From Nemertoderma westbladi (lineage: Eukaryota > Xenacoelomorpha > Nemertodermatida > Nemertodermatidae): a stretch of 64,000 bases of DNA. The stretch spans positions 1-64,000 of the forward strand of contig JAUCBJ010004973.1 in NCBI GenBank assembly GCA_032718475.1. Reading direction: 5' to 3'. The notes under the pieces are model-generated. The model saw only the letters and a program-made list of their open reading frames with translations. It was not told where the DNA came from and did no database searches. Below, in pieces: positions 32,712-45,538 of the stretch; the stretch's first letter is position 1; the number at the start of each line of letters is the position of its first letter. The position numbers were made by a program, and so were the translations under genes.

Positions 32712-35270
32712 CTACTGGATCTGGAAGGTGGTTGTCGGGACAGTCTCTTGTCTACCGTAGTTACCGGATAACTCTCGGTCCCTCTCTAGCAGACACAGAC
32801 GGCCAACCGGGCAGTTGAGTTGCTGCGACTCAAATACGATTCCCTTCTTCTTGTGATTACGTCTCATGTCTACGAGTTCTACTGATCTTACTAAACCGTC
32901 ATCGGAGAGATGGGTCTCGATAATACGGCTAATTTGCCATCTCTTGCATGGGAGGTCTGAGTCTACAATCAATATCATGTCTCCAGCGCTGACGTTCTCT
33001 TTCTGAGCGAACCATTTAGTTCTAAGCTGCAGCGTGGGAAGATATTATCGTTCAAATTATGTCGCAAACTGAGTAGACAACAACTGTATCATTTGCCAGG
33101 TCTGTTTAAGATATTCGTCCCCTGGCTCTGGTGTAGATGCGGAAAGCATGACCACGGGTTTCTTCAGCAAGAAGTGCGCTGGTGTTAACGCCACTAGGGA
33201 TTCCGGGTCGGATGATACTGGCATCAACAGTCGCTCGCGGCGATTTCCTCCATAAAAGTGTGTAGGAGTTAGTCGATGAGATACATGCGGCATAGAACTA
33301 CAAAGTGAAACGCTGTCCTCACCCTGCATATGAGTCTCCCCAAACTACCTCTCCACCAACTAGCATCTGCGGCATTAAACGTCCAGCTAGAAGCTGTTAC
33401 TTGCCGCTGATCATCCACCTGTTGTTGGTTACAGTCTTCCACATAAGCGGTTATCTCATTATTGGCTCCAATAAAGTTCGTTCCTTTATCTGATCACATA
33501 GTATTGCTGGTCCCGAAACGAGCGATCTGTTGGCATAAGCAAAGTAGAAAGCTATTCATCGATAAGTCGTTGACCATATCCAAATGAATCGCTCTACAGG
33601 TCATATATACAAATATGACACACCATCGCTTGACCATGGTTCTAGCTCGATATACTTCTATTGGGCCAAATAAGTCCACGCTAGTATTAGTGAAGGGGTG
33701 GTTCATAACAGCTTACTCTTTCCCTAGGTAATTCTGTCTCTCGCCCTAGGTATTTCTGCCTCTAGATGTGTTAAAGGCCTACTAAATGCTTTCCTACAAG
33801 GGATACAGTTTCGTAAGACTAAGTTCAGAGCTCTACGAAGTTTATGGAAGTAATAGCGAGTTCGAATTTCGCTTAGAACTCATTCTCTACCAGAATGATA
33901 GAGCTTACAATATACATCTACAATCATCTTGATTTGTACCTCCAAGTTTCTGATTAATATAGGGAATTTAGTGTCAAAGGAAATCGGACCATTAGTGAAT
34001 CAATCATCACGCTGGAAAAAGAATCCCTTAACCTAGTTTGGAGATTTCTTACCAACAGAAAATAGCAAGAACTCGGTGGGTGGAAAGGGGCGCTCGATGT
34101 GGGTAGGGTAATTGGTACATGGGTGGGTGGAAAGAGGTGCTCAATGTGGGTAGGGTAACTGGTACTTTATGGATGGAAAGGGGTGCTCGATGTGGGTAGG
34201 GTAACTTTTCTGCAATAGCAGAAAATAGAAAGAAGTGTCGGTGTCAGCGGCATCAGCTGTATGTAATACTGATAGATCCCCCCCCCCCCCCCCGCTGGCC
34301 GGAACAACTTCGATTTGGCCATGGTGGTTTTGGTCTTACCTTCTCCGCTCCCTTGGCCTGTCGAATCTCACTAGGAGTTAAATGAGGCAGCCATTGATCT
34401 TCCTCCTGGTTCAAGAAATTAGGGCCACTCAACCAACAAGGTGTTTCTGTGAGTTCTTGGGGAGTGGCTCCTCGGGAAGCAATGTCGGATGGATGACCAT
34501 GGAAATAATTTTAAATATAATCGTATATCAACTATTTGGGGAGGCTTCCAAACCCGAAAACAATTATTTCGTTACATATAATATAGTAAATAATGTTGTA
34601 TGTTCTTCTTCCTCTCATAATAAAATGTATATGAAATATCTCTGATCGCTGTGCCCTGAACATTTCACAACCAAAATGTTTCAGTGTGAAAAGTGTAGGC
34701 CTACCACACCCCGCCCAAACAGCCGCAAACACATAGCCAACAAATTTAACAAAAGGTTACATACATGTTGTGTTCATGACGAGATGAGTGAAAATTGATC
34801 GCGTAATATAAACTAAAAAATTAAGAGACGGGCTGGCTCTCCTCCACTTTCTTACCCAATGGAAATGTTGTTGTTTTAATCTAATATTGGGGCGGCTTTC
34901 TCTCGGTTAGTGAGATATTCTAACACCAATATGTCGTATGTCTAATAGAAGGTTTTATCGAGTTTATAGTTTATCTGTTCCGTAATGTTTTGAGGGACTC
35001 GCAACTTGTTATTAATGAGGGATTTTGAAGCTGCGAGTGATACCTTAATTTCCTCCGGGGTTTCCACTCTAAAGTAAGCAACAACGCTGATTACAATATC
35101 GCTGGCATCTCCGAACATGTAGAGTTGATAGGAATACGAAGGGAGAACATGTCCAAAATATGATCGAGGGATCTTAAAGTCCTCTATAGCTGGAAGAGAA
35201 TCTTCCCGCTTCATCCATTTGGTCAACAGTTCTCCGTGTAGCGTGTCATCCCAAGAGTGATTCTCCAACC
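32712..35270 (-). pseudogene. BEL/Pao LTR retrotransposon pol, decayed
   Basis: Read on the minus strand from 35270 down, blocks of a BEL/Pao polyprotein appear in order. First is the Pao-family region after RT (WDDTLHGELLTKW, KIPRSYF, LYMFGDASD, VSLAASKS; 34942-35268). After a roughly 430-bp foreign or deleted stretch comes PSDIASRGATPQEL..CWLSGP near 34390-34505. Then the integrase core (TNTSVDLFGPIEVYRAR, AIHLDMVNDLS; 33494-33706), with a stop before KGTNFIGANNEI and WTFNAADASWWRGSLGRLI. Last are the DUF5641-like tail LTPAHFLL (33057-33329) and WQISRIIETH..VRSVELVDMRR (32712-32978). Several frames and stops are needed, so it is dead. No LTRs were identified. Confidence 0.8.
34079..34208. 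repeat. Three-copy tandem of about 50-60 bp
   Basis: GATGGAAAGGGGTGCTCGATG followed by GTGGGTAGGGTAA recurs three times, inserted in or replacing part of the BEL/Pao integrase N-terminal region. Confidence 0.75.
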
Positions 35271-35344
35271 ATATTTGTTGTATAAATCTATAAATATAAT
35301 AAATATAAATCTATTAACTATAAATCATACCTCAATGAATTACC

Positions 35345-37830
35345 TTGGAAATATGTTGATAACGTAGACACAAAGTTAAATGCAAATGGTATTGTTCTTC
35401 GCAATATTTGCAATTCATTTGAGGTTGGACCCCTTAATCATATGATACTGAATGGGAAACCGCTACCTGGAACTTTCACATTCATTAAAAAGGATAGAAA
35501 GTCACAAGTGGATTTGATACTGATATCTAAGAATGCGCGTAAGGATGTTGAACACTTTCTTTTATTGTGAATTTATGCCACTTATCTTATCTTATGTTCC
35601 AATTCACCTCCGTTTAAAGCATCCTCGGTTCATCTGTCTCAAGACTTCATATGCTCGTGTTTCAGAGCTCAACAAACATATAACCACTAATACCACTTTG
35701 TACAACTAATGTACAAAAAGCCCATTAATCCAACAGCATGTGCAGCACTACAATCACTGCTCGACAGTAATATAAACTTCCCAGTTACTCCATCTCCTGA
35801 AATACTAGCAAACAAAATCAGACTTTCTGTTTATAAGGTATGCCATGAATCCAAGGTGGGAAAATGCGTGACCCCACCACAATAAAGTTTGATCAACCAA
35901 AACCAGTTATTTCATCGCTCCAAGAAAAATGTGATATTTCCTATGAGGAACTAACAACGATTCTAAGCAGCTCACGCTCGATCCCATATTCATCTCAAGA
36001 CAATGTGATGATAGATGCAGCAATTGAGAAATACTCAAGCTCCCAATCAGAGCTAAACAAGAATATAAAAAGTGGCTTTCACGAAAAGCAATGCCAGTCA
36101 TGGAAAAACTTTCTGAATGGAGGCAACTCCATAGAGATATGGGCAAAGATTAATTGGAAGGGTAACTGGAGTAAACCCAACAAATTATCCTCATGTTCAA
36201 GACTTTGTAGACCATGTTGATCACTTATATCAACTACCTACCTGAGAAACCAAAGAACACCTAAACATTCCAGAATCTAATGTTTATGTGCCACTCCTGG
36301 ATGATCCCTTTAGTTTTGATGAGGTGTCAAATGCTGCTAATGAAGCATGTACAATGGGGGGTTATGATCTGTCAGGAGGTAATCTTCGAACCCTATTACC
36401 TGCACTTTTACCTCATTTAATATTGCTATTTAATACTATATTCTGTTCTAGTATCTTCCCAGTAAATATTGTTGACTCATTAATGTCTTTTCTACCAAAG
36501 AAAGGTGATCTATCTCTTCCTTATCTCTACCATGGCATTCAAATGTCGAACTTCCTCACTGCTATTTATGATCTACGATTAATTATCGAATTGGCAAAAC
36601 ATAAGGGATGCAGGCTGTACTTAGAATTCTTTGATATTGAGAAAGCCTTCGATAAGGTCTTGCGAGCACGCTTATTAATAAAATTAGCTTCACTAGGCAT
36701 CGGTTCAAGGATGTTGAATGCCCTTCGAGCCTTATACCTTCAAACTGACTGCATTATCCGCATTGGACATTTATACTCCGGTTTAAAGAAAATTCTCTCT
36801 GGTATAAGACAAGGTGCCCCATCATCAGTTATATTATTCATTGCATTCCTGGACGACTTATTTCAATTCTTAGTAGATAAGTGTACCCCAGACAAACTGC
36901 TTGGAGATCTTCATTGCATACTACATGCTGATGATACTTGTATTATGAGCACTAACAGAGTAGATTTCATCACTAAATGTAATGAGACAATTACGTTTAT
37001 GTAACTTAACAAGCTTAACATCAATGCGAGTAAATCAGCCTTTATGATAATAAATCCAGATAAATATAATCAATATCGAGCATTAAGCTGAACAACATGA
37101 TAATACAATACAGATCAACTTATATATATTTAGGTGCAATTTTATCCGATTCTGGATCTATTAGTACCGACGTGACTCATACTGCTAAAGCTAAAAGCGC
37201 ACAGGTTGATGTTAAATACTCGTGCTTCCTGACTAATAATATAACAGCACCTTTCTCTATCAAACATTCAATTCGCAATGTATGCATAGATGCCTCAATC
37301 CTATACGGGTGTGAAACTTGGGGTTCAGCAAACTTGGAAAAACTCAATTACTTACACCATCGATCAATAAAGCTCCTTCTCAATGTCAGAGGAAGTTGTC
37401 CTAATGAAATCCTTTACATTGAAGGGGGTTATCTTCCACTTGATGTAGATATGAAGCTGAGACAATACAAATTTTGGAAGAAAACTTGTAAAACCTTGAA
37501 TGAATATACCACATTGGATCATCTGAAGCCTATACTTGCGCAAGCTCGTAATATAGGATTAAAATACATAAAGCATTACGACAGTTTTTGTGACTCTTTC
37601 CGGGATGTGAATCATTTATTATCACATGAAACAACCGAAGCCCTCGATAGAATAAAAGCACGCATCATGAATGCTGATTCCATCTCCTCGCCCAAACTGG
37701 CACAATATTATGTTGTAAATCCACAGTTGGCCCTTCCAAAGATGATTGTTAATGCAATTTGCGATTAATGATAATAATGAGATTTTGCTCGATTTAAGTT
37801 TAAAGTTCCATTTATATCAATAAAGTTGAA
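35345..37830 (+). pseudogene. Non-LTR retrotransposon (third LINE type), decayed ORF2
   Basis: The endonuclease end is visible near 35455-35530 (GTFTFIKKD then QVDLILIS, the end of an APE-type domain). RT motifs lie at 36288-37004: FFDIEKAFDKVLRA (first catalytic Asp), LSGIRQGAPSSVILF, ILHADDTCIM (HADD in place of YADD). The C-terminal part is at 37097-37768 (STYIYLGAILSDSGSI, SILYGCETWGS, LLLNVRG). Stops at about 37004 and 37090 and several upstream frameshifts break the frame. An AATAAA lies shortly after the last block (37821-37826). The motif set differs from the LINE at 18989, so this is a separate family. Confidence 0.8.
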
Positions 37831-38215
37831 TTTGGCCTGATATGTAGTGATTGTAACCTAACGCCATCTAGCGTCGTTATATATATATAGTTAACTGGAC
37901 TTGAATGCTGAATTTGTAAGTCTAGGTGGCGTTACTGCACATTATTGGGTGTATAAAGCTACAGGCTTCACTCTATTGCTCCCACTCTATTCACTTTAAA
38001 CATACATGACCAGGGTAAAACCCTGGTCAACTTTAATTGACTGGTGATTATTACTTTTTCGTCTCTGTTGTCAACAATTTAATTATACATTTATTGGTTA
38101 TAATTACTTGTTATAATATTTGACATTATACCAGTAAATTCAATTTATTTGCTTCTGTTACTGGATTAATATAATATCGCCGTTACGTCGAGATCAAAGA
38201 CATTTTCTAGACACC
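37831..38215. other. Spacer with a short perfect hairpin
   Basis: GACCAGGGT (38008-38016) and ACCCTGGTC (38020-38028) form a 9-bp stem with an AAA loop. No gene. Confidence 0.5.
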
Positions 38216-38320
38216 TACTACTAGGATCGGCATGCTGCATTGCAGCTGCATTTTAAGAATGTATTAAGAAAGAATTAATTAAGATAAAGTATTAAGAATG
38301 CTGTGCCGGCTTTTCACACC
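38216..38320 (-). mobile_element. RTE-X-like LINE 3' end, short copy
   Basis: CTACTACTAGGATCGGCATG to GAATGCTGTGCCGGCTT matches the LINE 3' terminus, with an extra 40-bp AT-rich segment of partial duplications (TTAAGAATG..TTAAGAATG) in the middle. Confidence 0.85.
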
Positions 38321-39462
38321 AAACCCAGGTAGGTCTCTATAGCCAAACATTATTGATAACCTGGACAATCGTGTCAGACTTATATGTGTTGTCTTACCTC
38401 TAACCCAATAAATAATTACTCTATGGTGATATTTAAGTCTGCTTAGGGGAATTAGGGGTTATCTTACTAGGTTCTCCCTTTGACTTACTTGTTGGTTTGG
38501 TCTTTCCACGATTCTGCGAAAAGTATACTTCCACAGTACCTCTAAAGAAGTTTGACTATCATAATAAGTATAGCACAATAGACCTGGCATGGACCTACAT
38601 CACATCATGGGTTTTTCAATAACCTTGGGTTCCGGGTTATTTTTCCCTGACCTGTCTAGTTAGCTGCAAACCTGACTTCAGTGGCAAAGAAGTCCGTAAA
38701 GTCTGCCATCATTGGACTTCTCTTATGGTTGTCCTCCAAATAGAGAGTCTTTTGATCCCAATGATTACTGATGTTTCCTTTAGGTAAAGATGAGGCTACG
38801 GCTCCCACTACCATAGAAGTTTGTTATTCAGAGGACTGATCTAACCAATCTAGTTGTCTACAGATTTAGTGGATCTTATCAGAAAACTCAATAATCCCAT
38901 TACTAGGTACCTTCCGAGGTGCTATTAATTTCGCATAAAGATATTTCGCGATTGCTGTTTTATTGCTATAGGATTTTCAGACCAGGGAAATGGCTGGGTA
39001 TTCGGAGGAAGACTATATGTGGGCGATCTGTGTGCAGTATTATTTATAGAAGGATCCATATTCTCGTCCCTATATACATGCAGAGGCTCTATACCTCAAG
39101 CATTATTAGATATATTCCATGGTGGTTTCAATATAGTTACAGGAGGTCGAGGTGATACCTTTCTGTATATTTCGAGCCCCAATAGGGCCGGTTGATATTT
39201 TTCGCTTTGGAGAGCATTATCATATTGTCCTATTTACATTGTATATTTAATACACCGCGTCACTCACCCCACAACAATTCACTTTCTGTATATTGACTGA
39301 TTCTGTATATCACTATCTTAAGCTATCTGCTATTGTACCTCTTGCAGCTCGGATTTTCATTCTCTTACAGTACCTTCTAGGTATCTTAACTGATCTATAG
39401 TTTGCTCTCTTACTTGGCAGATCTCGTTAATTTGTCTGCTTACTTCCATCTGTTTGTTGGCC
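38321..39462. other. Unassigned, possibly degraded retroelement
   Basis: The minus strand shows short coding-like stretches around 38670-38830 (for example KGNISNHWDQKTLYLEDN) but no domain that could be named. It could be BEL/Pao leftovers given the neighbour at 32.7-35.3 kb; that is a guess. Confidence 0.25.
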
Positions 39463-42113
39463 ACTACTACTACTACTACTAGGATCAGCATGCTGCATTG
39501 CAGCTGCATTTTTAAGAATGCTGTGCCAGCCACAACTCCCTATCACCTATGACATTTGCTAGATCATCCGCATCTTCAAGGCCAGTGTCCTTTAAGATGC
39601 GTCTCAAGAAAGTCATGGGCTGTCCACCATACCTATTCACTCCATGAGGCTGCCAAAGTACAAGATTATGCACTGGCTGGTCCTCACGGCGAAAGCAATG
39701 TCCTGCAAAGCGGAGGCGATGTTGTTCTAGTGTCAAGCTTGGGAGAACCAATGAGACACGTCCAATGTTATATAGTGTCTGGTTGGAGATGTGTGCATTG
39801 TACTAGACACAATGAACCCGGCGTAGTATTCTTGTGAATGTGCCATCCAGAGATTTGGTGTCCTCAGCAGTGAGAGCCCAGCATGGACTCCCAAAAAGGA
39901 GTACTGGAACTACTGCTGTTCTAAATAATTGGACCTTAAGTTTCCGATTAATTCTCAGTGACTTCCAAATCCTGGAAAGCCTATTCAAGGCTGCCCATGC
40001 CTTTCCCTTACGTATTCGAAGGTCCTCACCTGACTTCCAGATCCATGATCCCTGTTAACAGAAGTCGTCCACCTGCTCAAGCATACCATCCTTTGAGCTT
40101 ATGCTCATCCAATCAGAGACTTGCTGATGACTTTCAAAGTTAACTGTCAAAATGTTGGTCTTTCTGGATTCGGTTTTTCTAATAAAAAGACCAACACTAG
40201 AAGCAGCATGTTCTAATGAGCTGAGGAGCCGTTGTGCTCCCTCTAGTGATTCTGAGAGTACTCCTAAGTCATCAGCAAAGTCTAGATCAGTTAGGTACTT
40301 GGCAGGATTTCCTCGACTTCTGGAGCCAGTAGGTGGAGTTATCATCACCCCATCATCATTATGATGATCTAAGGACATATGTAGAACATAGTCAACCATA
40401 ATTATGAACAAGAATGGTACAAGTGTGTCTCCCTGGAGGACGCCCCATAACACTTCAAATGGTTCTGTGTCACCATCAACAGTAGACACAAATGTTGTCG
40501 AACCTTGAAGCTTGAAGGCCTTGAAGATAACAGCCAGATGCCTGTCTTTCTTTTTTGATAACTCTTCAATTATTCTTCAAGTGCCAAAATGGGCTCCGTG
40601 GTCCCACGACCTTTACGGAACCCATTATGATTTCCACGGAGCATTCTCGCAATGGGATCCCTGATGCAATTTAATATAATTATATTTTATAGCTTTGCAG
40701 CAATCGAGATCAATGTGATTCCCCGAAAAGAACCATAGAGTGTTAGGTTGCCCTTCTTGGGAACTGGCACCAACTTATTTGTTTTCATTTCTTGTGGGAC
40801 TCTTGTTGTTCGGTACAAGTCTACTATGATGGGATAGATGCCTTTTCCTGTTTCGAGGGTATACAGGAACTGTTTCTGCAGCTACTAACTTAACTGCTTC
40901 TGTGAAGGCAGTATAGCCCTCACAGTGATCTGCCACCTCAGAGGCAAGAACCTCATATCTGTTGCTCAGCTGTAGTGTGAAGCTAGATCTCACACTTGGC
41001 TGTTGCAACAGAGAGGACCAGTCATGCCGCGGCAAGGCAGATTTCGTTGTTCTGCTAGCACGCAGACTAAGTCTTACCTTGGCCACAATAAGGCGGTGAT
41101 CACTGGAGAAGGGTCGAAGTGTAAATGCATTACAGTCTTGTATAGAGCTCCTGTATTTCCTATGAAACAGAATATGGTCTATCTGGGACTTGTGGCCACT
41201 GGGTCCACTATGAGTTCATAGCTTTCCAGTTCGCTTCTTGAACTGGGTTCCAGCCGAAAACAATTCATTTCCAGAGATAAAATCCTGAAGATGGACGGAA
41301 TTTCGGTTAACACTATTGCTATAGACCCAGGGCGATGTAGGTGATTGATGCAGACTTGCATTAAATGCTCCCAGGAATGTTAAGAATGCATGCTGATCCA
41401 CTCCATCAGTAGCTGCTTGTAGATTGTGGTAGAAATTTTCCACCTCCTCTACAGGGGCAACACTAGTTGGAGAGAAGCACACAATCAGAACCACCTTAGG
41501 AAACTTCTTAGCCAGTCTTCCAGAACATGAGAAGTGGCAACGGATGATGCGGTTAGAGATTTGGTCTATTTTGTCCAATGCTGCATGTGCGGTTGGATTC
41601 ATCAATAGACCAATTCCACCATTGCCACTATCATCTGCTGACGCGAGGGCGAGTCACCAACCGCCCCCCCATGTCCTTAATCAGAACCTCATCAGTCTGT
41701 CCAGTCTGCATTCGGTGCTCTTGAACACCCACTGCGCTAAGAGAAAGCTTATCTGCCAAGGCAGTCAGCTCACCTTGTCGCATTGGGGACCCGAGTGTTA
41801 GGGTGTTTACTGAGACTAGTCTAGTGACTTGCCTCATATTCACCAATGGCTTTGTTGGTCGGGGTGGAACAAGAGAGTAGCCTCCAACTCCAGAATCCCT
41901 CTCCCCCTCACAATCTGGCCTCCCTGGTGACCCAGGGTTTGGGTCAGAAAGGTCATCAGGAAAGGGAATCACAGAATTGTTGGCCGCTCTCTCTCCAGTA
42001 GGGGGTGAGCCAGGCAGCCGGTCAGGAGATAACTGACGCCTGTGAGGCCAATTGTGTCCGGTCATTCCACTGGCCTCAAGTGGCCGGACCTCCGCATTAC
42101 TAATGTAATCCAT
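39463..42113 (-). pseudogene. RTE-X-like LINE, longer copy with endonuclease and RT, broken
   Basis: The minus strand begins near 42113 with VNTLTLGSP..GELTALADK and VGVQEHRMQTG (start of an APE-type endonuclease with its Glu). It continues through ENFYHNLQ and LTFLGAFNASL, where GAFNA stands for the usual GDFNA, so a catalytic Asp is changed. The linker AKVRLSLRASRTTKS follows at about 41086. RT blocks are present from GFRKGRG-like sequence (near 40610) through FADDLGVL to RLRFAGHCFRRED (39512-39751). An internal deletion removes most of the linker near 40840, another removes the first catalytic-Asp block near 40510, and there are several frameshifts. The 3' tail at 39463-39482 is a (CTA)n run on +. 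Confidence 0.85.
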
Positions 42114-42535
42114 AGTGGGGGTTGGGGGTGCTTTTTTGCCGAGTCAGCTCTCGGGGAAAATACCACACCCTTCTTTGCCATTCCACAGGGTGGGTGTCGC
42201 AGTGGAGTCAGATATGAGGCCCATCACCCATACCTACTCTAACGCACATGACCCACCATTGGCTGTGCAGCTCATCTGCTGGGCCATGCCCTGTACCGCT
42301 AATTGTGTCAGGTAATTCCACTGGCCTCAAGTGGCCGGACCTCCCCATTACTAATGTAATCCATATTGGGGGTTGGGGGTGCTTTTTTGCCGAGTCAGCT
42401 CTCGGGGCAAATACCACACCCTGGTTTGCCATTCCACAGGGTGGGTGTGGCAGTGGAGTCAGATATGAGGCCCATGACCCACCATTGGCTATGCAGCTCA
42501 TCTGCTGGGCCATGCCCTGTACCCCTGCTGCCAGG
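42050..42535. repeat. Two tandem units of about 250 bp at the LINE 5' end
   Basis: Unit 1 starts at 42050 and unit 2 at 42301; both contain CCACTGGCCTCAAGTGGCCG, TTTTTTGCCGAGTCAGCTCT and CTCATCTGCTGGGCCATGCC. They sit immediately upstream of the LINE coding start (minus strand), the position where some LINEs carry tandem promoter monomers. Confidence 0.85.
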
Positions 42536-42847
42536 TGCAGGTCGCACTCAGAGTGGACATGAGAACACTCTACTCCTGACCAGCCATTGGTAGATCACCA
42601 TCTGCCTGGCCAGGCCATATAACCCTGCAGGCAAGTATTTGGGTCCTTAATCCAGGACCAAGGGCGTCCTTATCCCAGAACGAAGGGGGTCCTAGTTACA
42701 GGACCAGATTTGCCCTAGTAAGAGGGTGTATGCAGCCACAGATGGCACCTCCTTTATGCTGCATGGAGGTGGCAAGTTTTCTTGATCAATGACATAGAAT
42801 ACCTGACCTGACCGTGATGGTGGTTGCTGAGTCAAGGGTATGTAGGG

Positions 42848-43126
42848 TGCGTAAGTCCTGGGGGGTTGAGGTAAAGATGTCAGTATGTATAATTTCACAG
42901 TGTGTCAGTGGGGAACCAGATCTAACCAGGCTAGCTCCGGTGGATACCTCCAGATATGTTAGCGAGCGAAAAATACAGGGTGCCAGTCCTGGGTAAGTCC
43001 TGGGGGGTTGAGGTAAAGATGGCAGTAGGTATATTTTCACGGCGTGTCAGTGGGGAACCAGATCTAACCAGGCTAGCTCCGGTGGATACCTCCAGATATG
43101 TTAGCGAGCGAAAAATACTGATGGAG
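42848..43126. repeat. Two tandem units of about 143 bp
   Basis: GTAAGTCCTGGGGGGTTGAG to GAGCGAAAAATAC occurs at about 42849 and again at about 42992, with small differences. The right copy overlaps the C-terminal tail of the protease-like pseudogene, so the pseudogene end was duplicated. Confidence 0.9.
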
Positions 43127-43750
43127 GAGTCGTTAATATCTTCCAGGACTGACGTTTGCCAGCCCTCCAGGCACCGCTTCGCAAGCCTGCATATGTATAC
43201 CCCGCATTGGTGCGTGTTAAATTGGATACGCTTGATCGATGGACACACTTTGACGAGGGGGGGAGGGGTGCTAAGTTTGATTCTTTGGTCATTAGGAGAG
43301 CCCATTCCTTGATGGTGTCAACAATAGCCTTATGGTTTGTGCCTCCGTACGAGTCCAGATACCAGATTTTCGATTTTAAGGGAGAGAAAGCTGGCAATTA
43401 CTGACATTGATTGGGAAGAAGATGAATTCGTTTTCAAGCACGGGGACTGAATTTCCTCTACTGATAAGTTTTCTACTCTTAAAACCCCTAGACTGGAATA
43501 TTTCCAGGAAGTCAGAGTTGAAAACTCTAGCAGGACGTTCATGAAGAAGACAGTAAGAATGGATTGCAGCTTCTTTTGCGTTATCGGTAAGCCAGTTATC
43601 ATGTTTGAAGGACTCAATATCACAGCGAGAAAGGGGTAGGCCCACGAACTCATACATATCTTCAGACATGGGTGGTGGGTCCTCTAAAAGTACACTATCT
43701 GTGAGACTAATACATCCACGGTGGGAGAAGCAAATTATGTACAGTAAAGT
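43110..43750 (-). pseudogene. Ulp1-like (C48) cysteine protease, broken
   Basis: Read on the minus strand: SRCDIESFKHDNWLTDN resembles the start of Ulp1/SENP domains (L..L....WL.D), then LENEFIFFPINVS leads to the place where the catalytic His-Trp is expected. Here it reads Asn-Cys (codons 43397-43399 and 43394-43396), each one base from His and Trp. After a frameshift comes KIWYLDSYGGTN with the catalytic Asp (43353-43355), and after a second frameshift HQCGVYICRLAKRCLEG with the catalytic Cys (43204-43206). Family knowledge: these enzymes cleave SUMO or similar peptides, and related genes are often carried by DNA transposons. Loss of His and two frameshifts make it inactive. Host or transposon origin is undecided. 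Confidence 0.65.
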
Positions 43751-44269
43751 GTATGTACTGTACAGGTGCAGTATGTACAGAAAATTATCAGGTGTAAAAA
43801 CGAAATTTGCATGTAACGAGATAGGCACAGACAAAGAAAGTGGGATAAAAGGCAGACAATGAATGACGGACAATAGTCTGAAAATAGAACATATACAAAA
43901 GATAATTAATATACACAAAAACTAACAATATCATATGAAAATGAACAGGCACATAAACATAAGTATGTATGGGCAATCGGTAGGATGGAAATAGGTGATA
44001 ACCATCAGAGTCATTAGATAATAAAATTGTAGAAAATATATAAGTAGCATAGAATATTGATATGATTAGCAGACAATAGTTAAGTAATTAAATTGGTAAT
44101 TAAATTGATTGAAACAGGTGATTTGATGATGATTGGATGATGGGTATGGGAACAGCCAATGAAATGACAATTAAAACTTGCCTGAATCACTCGACCATAA
44201 TGCGCCAGATATATTGGCCAAACATCATGGAGTACACCTATAGGGTTAACTGGATTCGTTGTGGCGGCG
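43751..44269. other. Unassigned AT-rich spacer
   Basis: No gene is supported; it may include 5' parts of the protease-like element, but no motif is visible. Confidence 0.4.
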
Positions 44270-44700
44270 ACCCGAACTTGCGAGACTGGCCGGACCCAGT
44301 TTAAGGGGTGGGTTGGTCCAAAGATCGTATGGTTAACAGGCCCCAGGTTGTGGGTTAGGCTGGCCCGAAATTATAAGGTTAACAGGCCCCACGATGCGTA
44401 GTGAAAACAGCCCGAAATCGTACTGCTACTGAATGGACACCAGGTTGCGGGGTAAGTCGACCTGAGTTCGTGTGGTTAAACGACCCCAGGTTGCGGGGTA
44501 AGTCGACCTGAGTTCGTGTGGTTAAACGACCCCAGATGGGGCGTAAATGCGTTCGTGGTTACTTCGTGGCTCGCCACACGGACTGAAATCGCAGGGTTAG
44601 CAGCCCTGGGTTTCGTTGTAGACCGACCCGGAAACGAACGGTTAATTGGTCCCGGGATGTGGGGTAAAACGGCCCGAATTCGAAGGTATTCAAACTCAGT
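44270..44700. repeat. Degenerate tandem repeat of about 50 bp
   Basis: Phrases such as GGTTAACAGGCCCCA, GGTTGCGGGGTAAGTCGACC and CCCGAAATCG recur about every 50 bp. Two adjacent units at about 44448-44540 are nearly identical while the others are eroded. CTTCGTGGCTCGCC at 44562 resembles the MITE terminus. Confidence 0.65.
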
Positions 44701-45538
44701 ATGGTACAGCAATCGAGTCAAACACTCTGTTCTATAAATGGTGCCGAAATACGCAATGGCATAACACCAACACCAACAGTCAGAGTAATACAAAATAATA
44801 AATTGGATTTAAAAATCCCGCCCAATAATTATTGATTTTGATTGCCTGTTCTCTACCTCGGGCCAGCACACACCTGCTCCGCATCTGACCATTTTTACTA
44901 GTAATAAGTATTAAAGAAAATATAAGTTCTATCAACGTACATTTATTAATTAATTCAACCATAAATACGCATGATTTGTGATTAGGTTGCTCTAAGAATT
45001 GTTGTATAATACTTATAGACACATGACTGGTCTTGTGACATCAAAGATACCGACTTTATAATGGGTTTCCCATTACAAATTATAATTATTATAATCGACA
45101 ATTATTGATTACTCTTATCATTGTAATTATCATATTTTTTGGCTGTGGGTAGATATTATGTTTCGTAAAACGTATTTGTGTACTGTAATAATTATAGTAC
45201 ATCCAGTTATACATAAACTTAGCCTTTGGGTAGTAGATGTCATACTCTGTACCCATCGGCTAAGTTTATAGTCAACCTATACTGCACAGCCTAGACAAAG
45301 ATTTACCAGGCCAAACACTATAGGCTAGTTATTACGCTTACAGCGTTGAAACTGCACTTACAATGATATATATAAGTTGGCTCCCAAACCTGACTAATTA
45401 ATATATCATTAGCATTTTATTGTATCTTGTATAATTCATATATTATAATAAATATATATTATGTATCTTCAAATATTTACCTATAAATTTATGAAAATTT
45501 ATAAAAATTTATGAATAATTAATTAATTAACTTAAATT
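44701..45538. other. Spacer upstream of dixin with a 20-bp hairpin
   Basis: ATAAACTTAGCCTTTGGGTA (45213-45232) pairs with 45250-45269 at 18 of 20 positions, with a 17-nt loop. The rest is AT-rich. A dixin promoter is expected in or before this stretch, but no element could be assigned. Confidence 0.5.
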
